Counted from the stretch's first letter, positions 1-8,398 are shown. The stretch is DNA of 64,000 nucleotides from CAYUIG01 sp964444685 (GCA_964444685.1 CAYUIG010000014.1:1-64000), one strand, 5' to 3'. Program-made: numbers and translations. Notes: generated by a model from the sequence alone, not told the origin.

Positions 1-1017
1 GACCGCACCAACTACTTCGAGACGCTGCCTGCGCACTATCTCGAGCTCGGGCTCTGGCTCGAATCCGACCGCCTCGGCTGGCTCCTCCCGGCCATGACCC
101 AGGAGAAGCTCGACAACCAGCGCGATGTCGTGAAGAACGAGCGTCGCTGGCGCGTCGACAATCAGCCGTATGGCGACTGGGACGAGCGGATGCAGGCGCT
201 CATCTATCCGCCCGATCACCCGTATCATCATTCCGTCATCGGCTCCATGGAGGACCTCGACGCAGCCAGCCTGGAGGATGTCGAGCAGTTCTTCCGCACC
301 TACTATGCGCCCAACAATGCGGTGCTGACACTGGCGGGCTCCTTCGATCCCGCGCAGGCGCGCCTGCTCGTGGAGCGCTACTTCGGTGAGATCCCGCCGG
401 GACCGCCGATCCCGCCGATCCCGGGGCGCACGGAGCTCGAGCCCGTACTGGGGCGCGAGGTGCGCGAGACGGTGGAGCAGGACGTGTCGCTGCCACGGCT
501 TTACGTTGCGTACAGGATTCCACCATACGGCTCGCCCGAGTTCTATGCGGCTGCCATCGCAGCCAGCGTGCTCGCATGGGGCAAGGCTTCACGACTGTAC
601 CGCACGCTGGTCCGGCGCGACCGGCTCGCGCAGGACGTCGTAGCGTATGCGTTCCCGATCGTCGTCGGCGCATCGATGCTCATGCTCTGGACAACCGCGC
701 GGCCGGACGTGGACGTGAACGATCTCGAGGCGGCGCTGCTCGAACAGCTCACGGCGCTTCGCGATGTCACCGACGAGGATGTCGCGCGCGCAGTGAACCT
801 GATCGAAGCCAAGCAGCTCGCGGACCTTCAGAAGGTGGACGAACGCGCGGACCAGCTATCGATGTATGCCACGCTCTTCGATGATCCCGATCTCATCAAC
901 ACGGAACTGGATCGCGTGCGCGCCGTGACGGCGGCGGATGTGCGCGCGTTCGCCGGCCGCTACCTCGGCGCCGACAACCGTGCTGTGCTCACCTACCTGC
1001 CGCGGAAGGGCGCATGA
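1..1017 (+). CDS. M16 family zinc metallopeptidase, 5'-truncated by window edge
   Basis: The frame is open from base 1, so this is the last 338 residues of a pitrilysin-like (M16) peptidase whose N-terminus lies to the left. The HxxEH zinc and catalytic motif is not in the window. The segment VVKNERR near residues 43-49 of the fragment is where family members carry the third zinc-ligand glutamate. The second M16 domain follows. The stop overlaps the start of a second M16 gene by four bases (ATGA). Such pairs usually form a two-subunit exported or periplasmic protease, one catalytic and one not. By inference this gene encodes the catalytic partner. Its substrate cannot be told. Confidence 0.88.
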   Translation, partial: DRTNYFETLPAHYLELGLWLESDRLGWLLPAMTQEKLDNQRDVVKNERRWRVDNQPYGDWDERMQALIYPPDHPYHHSVIGSMEDLDAASLEDVEQFFRTYYAPNNAVLTLAGSFDPAQARLLVERYFGEIPPGPPIPPIPGRTELEPVLGREVRETVEQDVSLPRLYVAYRIPPYGSPEFYAAAIAASVLAWGKASRLYRTLVRRDRLAQDVVAYAFPIVVGASMLMLWTTARPDVDVNDLEAALLEQLTALRDVTDEDVARAVNLIEAKQLADLQKVDERADQLSMYATLFDDPDLINTELDRVRAVTAADVRAFAGRYLGADNRAVLTYLPRKGA

Positions 1018-2366
1018 GGGTGGCGAGAGAGCGGGCGCCGGCGCCCGGGCCGATCCGGCCCTACGAGTTTCCGCGCGTCGAACGCACGCGCCTCGACTCC
1101 GGCCTCCAGATCGTAACGGCGCGTCACGGCCGGCTGCCGGTTGCAACGGTCGCGGTTGTCGTGGATGCGGGCGCGAGCATGGAGCCTGCGGGACGCAGCG
1201 GGCTCGCGCACCTCGTGGCGCACGCGCTCGATGCCGGTGCCGCCGGCCGCGATGGTGATCGCCTCGCCTGGGAGTTCGAGCGACTGGGTGTCGAGCTGTC
1301 GGCCGAGGCCGGATGGGACGCGCTCACCCTCTTCGCCACCGTGCCATCCGAGCGGATCGAGCCGCTGCTCGATCTCATCGCCGATGTCGTGCGCCGTCCT
1401 GACTTCCCCGACGGCGAAGTCGCACGACTGCGCGACGCGCAGCTCGCGGACATCCTGCAGCGCGAGAAGGAGCCGCGCGCACTCGCCAACGACATGGCCG
1501 CACGTTTTCTGTACGGACCCTCGACTACGTACGGCCGACCGCTCATCGGACTGCGCGATGAAGTGCGTGCGCTCGGCCCCGACGACGCGAAGCGCTACCA
1601 CGCCGCGCGCTTCCTGCCGGATGGCGCAGCCGTGATCCTCGTCGGCGATGTCGATGCGCGCGCCGCCGAGCTCGCGGAGCGTCACTTCGCGGACTGGTCC
1701 GGCGCGCGCGCGGACGCCGTGCCACTGTCGCTGCCCGACACATCGTCGGCGGGCGTGATCCATCTGGTCGATCGCGCGGACGCCGTGCAGAGCGAGATTC
1801 GCATCGGGCATCCCGGCGTGCCGCGCAAGCACCCCGACTACTTCGCGCTGCGCGTGATGAACACGATCCTCGGCGGCGCGTTTACGAGCCGGCTGAACAT
1901 GAATCTGCGAGAGCGCAATGGTTACACCTACGGCGCGCGCAGCGGCTTTGCGTTCCGCCGCGGTCCCGGTCCGTTCATTATCCAGACCGCGGTCGGCACC
2001 GAAGTAACGGCACCGGCCGTTTCCGAGATCATGAAGGAGGTGCGCGCGCTGCACGAGGACGGCGTCACATCGGAGGAGGTGGCGAACGCGCGCGACTACC
2101 TGGCCGGCATCATCCCGCTCGAGCTCCAGACCACCGGCCAGCTCGCGGACCGTATCGCGGAACTCGTCACCTTCGACCTGCCCGACGCCTACTTCGCCGA
2201 CTACCGCGACAGGATCCTCGCCGTGACGCCCGAAGAGGTGCACCGCGCCGCACGCGAACACCTGCGACCCGGCGACCTCACGATCGTGGTCGTCGGCAAC
2301 GCGCGCGCCATCCGCACGCCCCTCGAGGAGCTCGGCATCGCGCCCGTCGAGGCGCACTCGCTGTGA
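1014..2366 (+). CDS. M16 family peptidase-like protein, non-catalytic partner
   Basis: A 450-residue M16 homologue. At the position of the zinc motif HxxEH it reads HLVAH (residues 66-70), so the catalytic glutamate is alanine and the protein is probably not a protease. The C-terminal domain keeps the family's substrate-binding signature around RNGYTYG. Known M16B pairs use one subunit with HxxEH and one with this R/Y signature, which matches this arrangement. It is translationally coupled to the upstream M16 gene (ATGA) and overlaps the next gene by four bases (GTGA), so the three probably form one operon. No signal peptide is obvious in the first 40 residues. Confidence 0.87.
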   Translation: MRVARERAPAPGPIRPYEFPRVERTRLDSGLQIVTARHGRLPVATVAVVVDAGASMEPAGRSGLAHLVAHALDAGAAGRDGDRLAWEFERLGVELSAEAGWDALTLFATVPSERIEPLLDLIADVVRRPDFPDGEVARLRDAQLADILQREKEPRALANDMAARFLYGPSTTYGRPLIGLRDEVRALGPDDAKRYHAARFLPDGAAVILVGDVDARAAELAERHFADWSGARADAVPLSLPDTSSAGVIHLVDRADAVQSEIRIGHPGVPRKHPDYFALRVMNTILGGAFTSRLNMNLRERNGYTYGARSGFAFRRGPGPFIIQTAVGTEVTAPAVSEIMKEVRALHEDGVTSEEVANARDYLAGIIPLELQTTGQLADRIAELVTFDLPDAYFADYRDRILAVTPEEVHRAAREHLRPGDLTIVVVGNARAIRTPLEELGIAPVEAHSL

Positions 2367-2914
2367 GCGAGCCCGGCCGCATCGACGGCCGCTCCATCCA
2401 TCGCGGGCGCGTCGTCGACCTGTACGTCGACACCGTCCGCTTCCCCGACGGCTCGACCGGTGAGCTCGAGATCATCCGCCACTCCGGTGCGGCAGCAGTG
2501 CTGCCGGTCCTCAGCGACCCGCAGGGCGAGGATCCGCAGATCCTGCTGATCCGCCAGTACCGCTACGCGGCGAGCGGCACCATGCTCGAGGTGCCCGCCG
2601 GCCGGCCCGACGAGCCGGGCGAGGACTGGGAGGATTGTGCGCGGCGCGAGCTCGAGGAGGAGACCGGGCTCATCGCCGGCCAGCTCACCTACCTCACGAC
2701 GATCTACACGACTCCCGGCTTCACCGACGAGCAGATCCGCCTCTACATGGCAACCGAGCTGACTCAGGGCAGCACCTCCTTCGACGCCGATGAGTTCGTC
2801 GAGCCCGTGGTCCTGAACCTCTCCGACGCGCTCGAGCGCGTCCGCTCCGGCGAGATCAGCGATGCCAAGACGATCTGCACGCTGCTCTACGCTGCGGGCT
2901 TCCTGATGGGCTAG
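2363..2914 (+). CDS. Nudix hydrolase, ADP-ribose pyrophosphatase type
   Basis: This 183-residue protein probably hydrolyses ADP-ribose or a related nucleoside diphosphate sugar to AMP and a sugar phosphate, in the cytoplasm. The Nudix box lies at about residues 80-103. Its metal-binding core RELEEETGL is intact, although the leading glycine is one residue further away than in the canonical Gx5Ex7REUxEExGU. The preceding LLIRQYRY and following YTTPGFTDEQ segments are typical of ADP-ribose pyrophosphatases. It starts at GTG overlapping the upstream stop (GTGA), so it is probably co-transcribed with the two M16 genes. The exact substrate is not fixed by sequence. Confidence 0.87.
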   Translation: MSEPGRIDGRSIHRGRVVDLYVDTVRFPDGSTGELEIIRHSGAAAVLPVLSDPQGEDPQILLIRQYRYAASGTMLEVPAGRPDEPGEDWEDCARRELEEETGLIAGQLTYLTTIYTTPGFTDEQIRLYMATELTQGSTSFDADEFVEPVVLNLSDALERVRSGEISDAKTICTLLYAAGFLMG

Positions 2915-2944
2915 TCTGGGACAAAAAGAGGTCACTCCTGGAAC

Positions 2945-2970
2945 GCGTGTGTCCCCATCCGGGGACGCAC
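2945..2970. repeat. Short intergenic palindrome
   Basis: TGTCCCC, a 4-base loop, then GGGGACG form a hairpin 30 bases after the Nudix stop. There is no T-run, so it is a poor intrinsic terminator. The rest of the 264-base gap to the sigma gene shows no gene. Confidence 0.4.
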
Positions 2971-3178
2971 TCCCTCTCCGCTGCCAGCGACCCGCACGCC
3001 TCTCGACCCCCACAACTCGGCTTCCTGCAACGGCTAACGGTCCCGGCCCGTATTGGGATGAGGGTGGCCGGGCAGGGTACGGATCGTGCCGCCATCCCTG
3101 GCGCGGCCCCGCGGCATCCAATGAGTAACGGAGCCGTCACGCCGCGATGACGCGGCGCGTTACGACGGGGAGGGAGCG

Positions 3179-3805
3179 ATGATCGATCTGGCCACGGCCC
3201 GGGTGGAGAGGCAGCAGCCGAAGCCGTTCCACGAGCTCGATGACAGCGGGCTCGTAGCGGCTTTCCTGGCGGGCGAAAAGCGCGCGTTTACGGAGCTGGC
3301 GGATCGATACCACGTCCGCCTGATGAACTTCATCTACCGGACGATCGGTGACCGCGACCGCGCCGAGGACCTGGTGCAGGAGACCTTCATCCGCGTCTAC
3401 CGGCACCTGCATCGCTTCGACCAGACGAAGAAGTTCTCGACGTGGGCGTACACGATTGCGGGCAACCTCGCGAAGAACGAGCTGCGCAACCGCTCGCGCA
3501 ATCCGCTGGTGCTCTTCCAGACGATCCGCAAGAACTGGGAGTCCGACCACCGGCCGCTCGAGTGGGAAGACAACACGTATCGGCCGGACGATCTCTTTCG
3601 GAAGCGGCACCTCAAGGAGATGGTCGACCGCGCCGTCGAGCAGCTCCCGGAGCACCACCGCATGGTCTTCGTCCTCCGCGAAATGGAAGGCAAGACCTAC
3701 GAGGAGATCTCCGAGATCACCGGTGTGAACCTCGGCACCGTGAAGAGCCGCCTGAACCGCGCGCGGAACAACTTCGCCGCGATCATCCAGCCCTGGCTCG
3801 ACTAG
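3179..3805 (+). CDS. ECF-family RNA polymerase sigma factor
   Basis: A 208-residue group IV (RpoE-like) sigma factor. Region 2 spans about residues 38-80 with the core-binding signature DRAEDLVQETFIRVYRHL. Region 4 spans about 148-195 with the helix-turn-helix TYEEISEITGVNLGTVKSRL. Region 3 is absent, as in all ECF factors. The start is supported by GGGGAGGGAG just upstream. The first 30 residues precede region 2. A palindrome (CGCCGCG/CGCGGCG at 3140-3157) sits in the leader. The nearest plausible anti-sigma factor is the zinc-finger gene at 4381, separated by 575 bases of non-coding DNA. That pairing is inference only. Confidence 0.92.
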   Translation: MIDLATARVERQQPKPFHELDDSGLVAAFLAGEKRAFTELADRYHVRLMNFIYRTIGDRDRAEDLVQETFIRVYRHLHRFDQTKKFSTWAYTIAGNLAKNELRNRSRNPLVLFQTIRKNWESDHRPLEWEDNTYRPDDLFRKRHLKEMVDRAVEQLPEHHRMVFVLREMEGKTYEEISEITGVNLGTVKSRLNRARNNFAAIIQPWLD

Positions 3806-3835
3806 CTCAGCGGTCTGGGAAGGAACGACAATTTT

Positions 3836-3866
3836 CACCGCGGAGAACGCCGAGGACGCGGAGAAC
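3836..3866. repeat. Dispersed intergenic repeat, copy 1
   Basis: ACCGCGGAGAACGCCGAGG continuing into ACGCGGAGAAC. A close relative, with about three mismatches in the first 26 bases, lies at 44696-44723 in another intergenic region. It is built of an imperfect GAG-ACGC-type 9-base periodicity. Confidence 0.5.
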
Positions 3867-3958
3867 TGCAAGAGATGTAATGGTGGCCGGCTGGGCCGCG
3901 TTCGCGCAGGGGGGTCGCGATCGCGGCCCCGTCGGCCCCAACGCCGGCCCCGCCGTCC

Positions 3959-4134
3959 CGCCTCTCGCCTCCCGCTTCACGCCTCCCGCAGTCTCCCGCC
4001 TCCCCTCCCGCAGTTACCGTTTCACGCCTCCCGAAGTACGTCTCCCGCAGTATGCCTCCCGCCTCCCCTCCCGGGGTTACCGTTTCACGCCTCCCGAAGT
4101 ACGTCTCCCGTAGTATGCCTCCCGCCTCCCGTCC
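3959..4134. repeat. 63-bp tandem repeat, about two copies plus CTCCCGC-rich flanks
   Basis: The block GTTACCGTTTCACGCCTCCC starts at 4013 and again at 4076, a 63-base period, and both copies continue into GAAGTACGTCTCCCG. The flanks are made of further CCTCCCGC units. The stretch 3806-4140 otherwise shows no gene. An open frame runs through it on the plus strand only because the period is a multiple of three. Confidence 0.75.
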
Positions 4135-4167
4135 ATAACGCTATCAACCACAACATTCTACAACCCG

Positions 4168-4183
4168 TGGCACAAGCCCTGCA
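4168..4183 (+). promoter_or_regulatory. Possible sigma-54 (RpoN) promoter
   Basis: TGGCACAAGCCCTGCA has the GG-N10-GC spacing required by sigma-54 (GG at 4169-4170, GC at 4181-4182), a perfect -24 half TGGCAC, and CTGC instead of TTGC at -12. Transcription would start near 4194, just before the structured RNA candidate. No RpoN gene is in the window to support it. Confidence 0.35.
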
Positions 4184-4193
4184 CTCACAATCC

Positions 4194-4292
4194 CGCACGA
4201 CGAGCCGACCGGGCTCCCTCCTCGGTGGCGCCCCTGCCACGCAGCAGGCCCGGTCCGTCGGAAGGGCAGCCGCTTCGGTGGCTGCCCTTTCC
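4194..4292 (+). ncRNA. Candidate small structured RNA or leader ending in a UUCG terminator hairpin
   Basis: Three helices can be drawn. GACCGGGC (4207-4214) pairs perfectly with GCCCGGTC (4248-4255) and encloses a small hairpin, GTGGC (4225-4229) with GCCAC (4236-4240). A 10-bp hairpin follows: GGGCAGCCGC, loop TTCG, GTGGCUGCCC (4264-4287). It is closed by a C(UUCG)G tetraloop and followed by TTTCC. The order suits an independent small RNA or an attenuated leader of the anti-sigma gene at 4381. It matches no RNA family that I recognise. Confidence 0.42.
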
Positions 4293-4380
4293 TCATCGGG
4301 GAACCCGACCGTTCGGGAACCAGTATGAATGGCCGAGCCGGGGAAGGTCGGCCGGCCGGGTCGCAAGGAAACAGCGTGGG

Positions 4381-4941
4381 ATGGGAATGACCTGTCGGGA
4401 GTGCCTCGAGCGGTACTCGGATTATCTCGACGAGCGGATGGATGCGGCGGAGATGGTGCGCACGCGCGCGCACCTCGAGCGCTGTCCGTCCTGCGCGCGT
4501 TATCATCGTGTGATGACGCGCGGCCTCGAGCTGGTCCGTGCACTGCCGCCGGTCGAACCCTCGTCGGGTTTCCACGAGCGGCTCGAGCGGCGCATTCGCG
4601 ATGCATCCGGCGTCGAACCGCCGCGTCGTCGTTCGCGTCGTCGCATCGCGGCGGGCGCGCTGGCTGCCGCTGCACTCGTTGCCGCGGTGCTGTGGAGCCC
4701 CACGTTGCGCGGCAGTGATGCGCGTGCGTCGAGTATCGTCGCCATGCCGGAGCATCTCGGCCGCGACTTCTGGTACACGAGCCCGCCGAGCACCGCGATG
4801 CCCGTGGCCGGGATGGCAACGGCGCGCACGCTCACCATGGCCGCACCGGGCCCGTACTCGCCGCTGATCGTCGAGCCGCCCGTTCCCGGCGGACGCGTCG
4901 GCCGCGCGATCTTCGCCAGTCACCTGCACACACTCGAATAG
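4381..4941 (+). CDS. Zinc-finger (zf-HC2) anti-sigma factor, single-pass membrane protein
   Basis: A 186-residue protein with an N-terminal anti-sigma zinc finger: TCRECLERYSDYLDERMD, then HLERCPSC, the H-x3-C-x2-C metal site of ZAS anti-sigma factors. It has one hydrophobic helix (about residues 82-100) after an arginine-rich stretch and a small periplasmic tail. Such proteins hold an ECF sigma factor inactive at the membrane. The start is placed at ATG 4381 (a second ATG is at 4387), because the frame upstream runs through the structured RNA. The ECF sigma gene at 3179 is the natural candidate partner. Four bases separate it from holA. Confidence 0.82.
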   Translation: MGMTCRECLERYSDYLDERMDAAEMVRTRAHLERCPSCARYHRVMTRGLELVRALPPVEPSSGFHERLERRIRDASGVEPPRRRSRRRIAAGALAAAALVAAVLWSPTLRGSDARASSIVAMPEHLGRDFWYTSPPSTAMPVAGMATARTLTMAAPGPYSPLIVEPPVPGGRVGRAIFASHLHTLE

Positions 4942-4945
4942 CCTC

Positions 4946-5953
4946 ATGCCGGTCGTGAAGCCGGAAGCGCTGCTGCGCGGTCTCGCGCGCGGGAGCCGCG
5001 GCGGCGTGTTCCTGCTCCACGGCGACGAGGAGTATCTCGTCGAAGAAGGCGTGAGTGCGATCGTCGATGCGCACATCGATGAAACCGCGCGCGCGTTCGA
5101 CCTCGATCAGGTGCGTGCAGGCGACGGCGATCCCGAGAACATCGCCACGCTCGCCGCCACTCCGCCCATGCTGGGCGACTGGCGCGTCGTCATCGTGCGC
5201 GAGGCGCAGTCGCTCGCAGCCAACGCGCGCTCGCGCGCCGTGCTCGAGTCGCTGCTTGCGGGTTCGCCCGGCAGCGTGCTCATCCTCGTCGCGCAATTCC
5301 CGCGCAAGCTGCCGAAGACATGGCAGGACGCGCAGAAGAAGGTGACGTCCGTCGAGTACGCGACGCCATCGGCATCCGATCTGCCCGGCTGGCTCATCGA
5401 ACGTGCAGAAGCGGAAGAACTAGAACTCGAGCCCGCGGCGGCGCGAGCACTCGCGTCCGCGATCGGCCCTGCACTCGGCGTGCTCGCGCAGGAGCTGCGC
5501 AAGCTGCGCGAGTACGTCGGTGAGCGACGGCGCGTCACGTCGAAGGATGTGGCCGCGGTCGTCGGCGCCGTGCCGTCGCAGAACGTCTGGGACTGGTTCG
5601 ACATGGTGGGCGACCGTCGCTTCGCCGAAGCGCGCCGTGCACTGCCCGTGCTCTTCGATGCCGGCGAGAACGGTGTACGCATCGTGATCGGTCTCGGCTC
5701 ACAGCTCCTGCGCATCGGCATCGGCGCGAGCGGCGGCGAACGCGCACTCGCCGAACATCTGCCCGGCAATCAGAAGTGGCTCGCGAAGCGCATCCTCGGT
5801 CAGGCGCGCAAATGGAAGCCCGCACAGATTGACGCGGCGCTCGATGACCTGCTGCGCGCCGATCGCATGCTCAAGTCCACCGGCCTCGGCGAACGCGCGA
5901 TCCTGGAGGAGCTGCTCATCCGACTCGAGGCGGGCGGCCGCGCCGCCGCATGA
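4946..5953 (+). CDS. holA: DNA polymerase III delta subunit
   Basis: A 335-residue clamp-loader wrench subunit. It pairs with delta-prime and the tau/gamma subunits to open the beta sliding clamp for replication. Seen in sequence: the early GVFLLHGDEEYLVEEG segment, the conserved RVVIVREAQ strand, a truncated AAA-like fold without a working Walker A, and the C-terminal collar region ending in LEELLIRLEAG. The length is normal. It is followed with a 4-base overlap (ATGA) by a SPOR-domain gene. Confidence 0.9.
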   Translation: MPVVKPEALLRGLARGSRGGVFLLHGDEEYLVEEGVSAIVDAHIDETARAFDLDQVRAGDGDPENIATLAATPPMLGDWRVVIVREAQSLAANARSRAVLESLLAGSPGSVLILVAQFPRKLPKTWQDAQKKVTSVEYATPSASDLPGWLIERAEAEELELEPAAARALASAIGPALGVLAQELRKLREYVGERRRVTSKDVAAVVGAVPSQNVWDWFDMVGDRRFAEARRALPVLFDAGENGVRIVIGLGSQLLRIGIGASGGERALAEHLPGNQKWLAKRILGQARKWKPAQIDAALDDLLRADRMLKSTGLGERAILEELLIRLEAGGRAAA

Positions 5954-6789
5954 GAGCACTCGCACTCGTCGCACTGCTCGCACTCGCGCCGCTCCCCGCG
6001 CACGCGCAGGACGCCGCACTCGCACGCATCGATGCACTCGTCGCCGCCGGCCGACTCACCGAAGCACGCAACACACTGGCCGCATGGCGCCGCGATCACC
6101 CTGTTGGCTCGAGCGCGGGCGCGAACGCCCAGGCGCACGCGCTCTATCTCGAAGCACGACTTGCGACGGATGCACCCGCCGCCATCGATGGCTACCTCGC
6201 CGTCGCGCTCGGTCACCCTACGTCGCCTCACGCGCCCGCAGCATTCCTGCGCCTCGGCCAGGGACTGCTCGCCGCCGGCGATGCGCCGCGCGCCGCCGCC
6301 TACCTCGAACGGCTCGTCACCGACTACCCGCGCGCGGACGAACGCGCCGCCGGCTTCCTCTGGCTGGCACGCGCACAGGCGACGCGACGCCGCGCCAGCG
6401 ACGCATGCAACGCAGCAACGGAAGGGCTCCGCATCGCGGACGCCGACGCACAGCTCGGCCCATTGCTGCGCATCGAGGAGGACGAGGCCTGCCGCATTGT
6501 CGAACGGCCGACCGAGCAGCCCCAGCGCGCCGCTCCCGCCGGTGCCCGCTTCGCCGTGCAGGTCGGCGCATTCCGCGACCGCAATGCCGCCGTCGCCCTC
6601 GCGCTCCGCCTCGAGCGCGCCGGCTTCGACTCACGCGTCGCCGACATCCCCGACAGCGGCCTCGCCCGCGTGCGCGTCGGCAGGTTCGCGACATCTGACG
6701 AGGCCGAGGCCGAAGCACGCCGCGTCCGCGAGTTCGGCGTCGAAGCCATGGTCGTCAATGACGTCCAGCGCGAGCGCTCCCGCGAGTGA
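5950..6789 (+). CDS. Exported TPR-like protein with C-terminal SPOR domain
   Basis: A 279-residue protein with a Sec signal peptide (LALVALLALAPLPAHAQ). Its central region (about 25-180) is made of alanine-rich helical repeats resembling TPR units (GRLTEARNTLAAW, GDAPRAAAYLERL). A SPOR domain follows at about 198-272 (FAVQVGAFRDRNAAVALALRL). SPOR domains bind septal peptidoglycan stripped of stem peptides. The protein is therefore probably periplasmic and recruited to the division site, though its partner is unknown. It is coupled to holA by an ATGA overlap. Confidence 0.82.
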   Translation: MRALALVALLALAPLPAHAQDAALARIDALVAAGRLTEARNTLAAWRRDHPVGSSAGANAQAHALYLEARLATDAPAAIDGYLAVALGHPTSPHAPAAFLRLGQGLLAAGDAPRAAAYLERLVTDYPRADERAAGFLWLARAQATRRRASDACNAATEGLRIADADAQLGPLLRIEEDEACRIVERPTEQPQRAAPAGARFAVQVGAFRDRNAAVALALRLERAGFDSRVADIPDSGLARVRVGRFATSDEAEAEARRVREFGVEAMVVNDVQRERSRE

Positions 6790-6872
6790 TGGCGTCACGA
6801 AAGCTTGATTGGAACGTTACGTCCTCAGAGGTGCCTGCATCGCGCCGTTGAACTTCCTGTAGCGAACCGGAC

Positions 6873-7283
6873 ATGAGACGAAATCTGCCTGCAGCTTTAT
6901 TCGGACTGTTGGCGATATCATTCGCAGGCTGTGATACGTTGACCGGCAGTGATGCAGAGCGTGTCAAGCTAGAGACCGACAGCGACCGCTATACGATCGG
7001 GTCCGATCTCGTCCTCACGTTGAGGAACGAAGGCAGGAACATGGTCCGTGCCGTCGCGTGTGGCCCTTTCCTCTCCAGTTGGACCGGATCAGATTGGAGC
7101 ATCGGGACGAGTGTCAGCACCGGAGCGTGCTTGTTCGTTCCGACCATCGACCTGCCTCCCGGACAGTCCCGTTCCTACGAAGTATCAGTAGATTCGACAA
7201 AGTTCGTGCCCGGCAGCAAGTACCGTTTCTTCGTCGGAGTCGAAGCGTCACATGTCCTCTCGAATACCTTCGTAGTGGAGTAG
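6873..7283 (+). CDS. Putative lipoprotein, paralogue of the next gene
   Basis: A 136-residue protein with a lipoprotein signal (LLAISFAGC, cleavage before Cys20) and a single beta-rich domain. It aligns with the neighbour at 7355: both have D-x-LT-x-SD after the cysteine, a YxI segment, and a closing SKYRFFV or GEYRFTV strand before SNxFxV. The pattern of short alternating strands suggests an immunoglobulin-like fold. No function is recognised. Confidence 0.7.
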   Translation: MRRNLPAALFGLLAISFAGCDTLTGSDAERVKLETDSDRYTIGSDLVLTLRNEGRNMVRAVACGPFLSSWTGSDWSIGTSVSTGACLFVPTIDLPPGQSRSYEVSVDSTKFVPGSKYRFFVGVEASHVLSNTFVVE

Positions 7284-7354
7284 CCTGCTTCGTTTCGATG
7301 CAGTGGCGGCTCGAGGCTGCGAACGCGAGGAACCCCTACATCGCGGACTACGAA

Positions 7355-7756
7355 ATGCGTTTCTCAACGATTCCTGTCCTGTTGCTCGCACTCGTCACTC
7401 CGGGCTGCGACTCGCTGACCGACAGTGATCCTCAGCTCATCACGTTGAGAACGGAGTTCGAGCGGTATCCGATAAACACCGTTGGCATTCTCAGTATCGC
7501 GAACCTCAGCGATCAGCCCGTGGACATGAGCCCATATGGTCCGCTCGCCTCGCGACGGACGGAACGCGGCCGGAGTGCTCCATGCTGTGTACTGCCCGGG
7601 CCGCATCCTCTGGTACGCATTGCAGTAGACCCCCACAGTTTTGGTCATGTTCAATTTCACGTCGACACCGCGAGGTTCGAACCCGGAGGCGAGTACCGCT
7701 TCACCGTCGTCGTTGAGGAGCGGGAGTACCACTCCAACTCGTTCACCGTCAAATGA
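7355..7756 (+). CDS. Putative lipoprotein, tandem paralogue
   Basis: A 133-residue protein. The start is set at ATG 7355 because the frame upstream has no signal peptide, whereas MRFSTIPVLLLALVTPGC is a good (though P/G-containing) lipoprotein signal. The mature part repeats the layout of the gene at 6873 (CDSLTDSDPQ, FERYPIN, FEPGGEYRFTVVVEE, SNSFTV). This indicates a tandem duplication followed by divergence. It is probably outer-membrane anchored. The role is unknown. Confidence 0.65.
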   Translation: MRFSTIPVLLLALVTPGCDSLTDSDPQLITLRTEFERYPINTVGILSIANLSDQPVDMSPYGPLASRRTERGRSAPCCVLPGPHPLVRIAVDPHSFGHVQFHVDTARFEPGGEYRFTVVVEEREYHSNSFTVK

Positions 7757-7813
7757 CAAGCAACGCGCACGGCGTCCTTGTGTCGAGCGGCGTGCGTATG
7801 TAACGTTGATGGA

Positions 7814-8119
7814 ATGACTTCACCCGCCACGCCCCGTCAGCTCTACCAGAGCTGGATCGAGGATCAGATCGAAGAGTTCAAGGCGGGACTCACGCGCGAC
7901 GAGCTCCTCGAGCTCGCCGACCAGGCCGTCGCCACCCTTTTCGACACCCCGGACGGCCAGTACCCCCTCACCGAACTCCTCCTTGCCGACGCCGTCGACC
8001 GCCTGCTGTTCGAGCGCCTGAACCTGCCGGACTTCCGGACGTGGGAGCGGGCGCGTCGAAACGACACACCGGGCCGTCCCCGTCAGGAGACAAGGTCCAC
8101 TTCGCAGCTCGCCGTCTGA
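7814..8119 (+). CDS. Conserved-looking small hypothetical protein
   Basis: A 101-residue, acidic, helical protein. ATG 7814 is preferred over an in-frame ATG at 7778 because MTSPATPRQLYQSWIEDQIEEF begins the well-behaved helical part. It has no signal peptide and no membrane segment. Its tail is basic and probably disordered (RARRNDTPGRPRQETR). No family is recognised. Confidence 0.55.
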   Translation: MTSPATPRQLYQSWIEDQIEEFKAGLTRDELLELADQAVATLFDTPDGQYPLTELLLADAVDRLLFERLNLPDFRTWERARRNDTPGRPRQETRSTSQLAV

Positions 8120-8239
8120 ACGGCTGAACTCCAAGTCCGTCAACCATTTCCATATTTCGTTCGAATTCGGAACGACTCGTGCCTTTCTGTACGCGCGGCG
8201 GCCACGTGTGAGGGCCGCGGCCGTATGAAGGAGGCAGGG

Positions 8240-8398
8240 ATGGAAGACAAGGAGTTCGACGCGCCCGCGCCGGGAGCGGCGCCGGGCATCGTGATCCGGG
8301 ACATCATCGAGCCGCTCCGGCCGCCGCGGGTCGCGGCGTTCATCTGGGGCTGGAAGATGCGGCCGGTGCCGGCGCTTCCGTTCGGGAAGCAGAGCTAG
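8240..8398 (+). CDS. Orphan 52-residue protein
   Basis: A short frame starting MEDKEFDAPAPGAAPG and ending VPALPFGKQS. It is preceded by a very strong ribosome site (GAAGGAGGCAGGG) and followed at once by two terminator hairpins, so it looks like a monocistronic expressed unit. The core IVIRDIIEPLRPPRVAAFIWGWKM is part hydrophobic, part basic, and could form an amphipathic helix. It has no cysteine and no signal peptide. It could be a regulatory small protein, a leader peptide or a modified-peptide precursor. None of these is supported beyond length and context. Confidence 0.55.
   Translation: MEDKEFDAPAPGAAPGIVIRDIIEPLRPPRVAAFIWGWKMRPVPALPFGKQS

Noticed and set aside
3442..4113. Frame ending in Pro/Arg-rich repeats (FTPPEVRLP)
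   Set aside because: It begins inside the sigma factor in another frame and continues through the 63-bp tandem repeat. The apparent protein repeat follows from 63 being a multiple of three.
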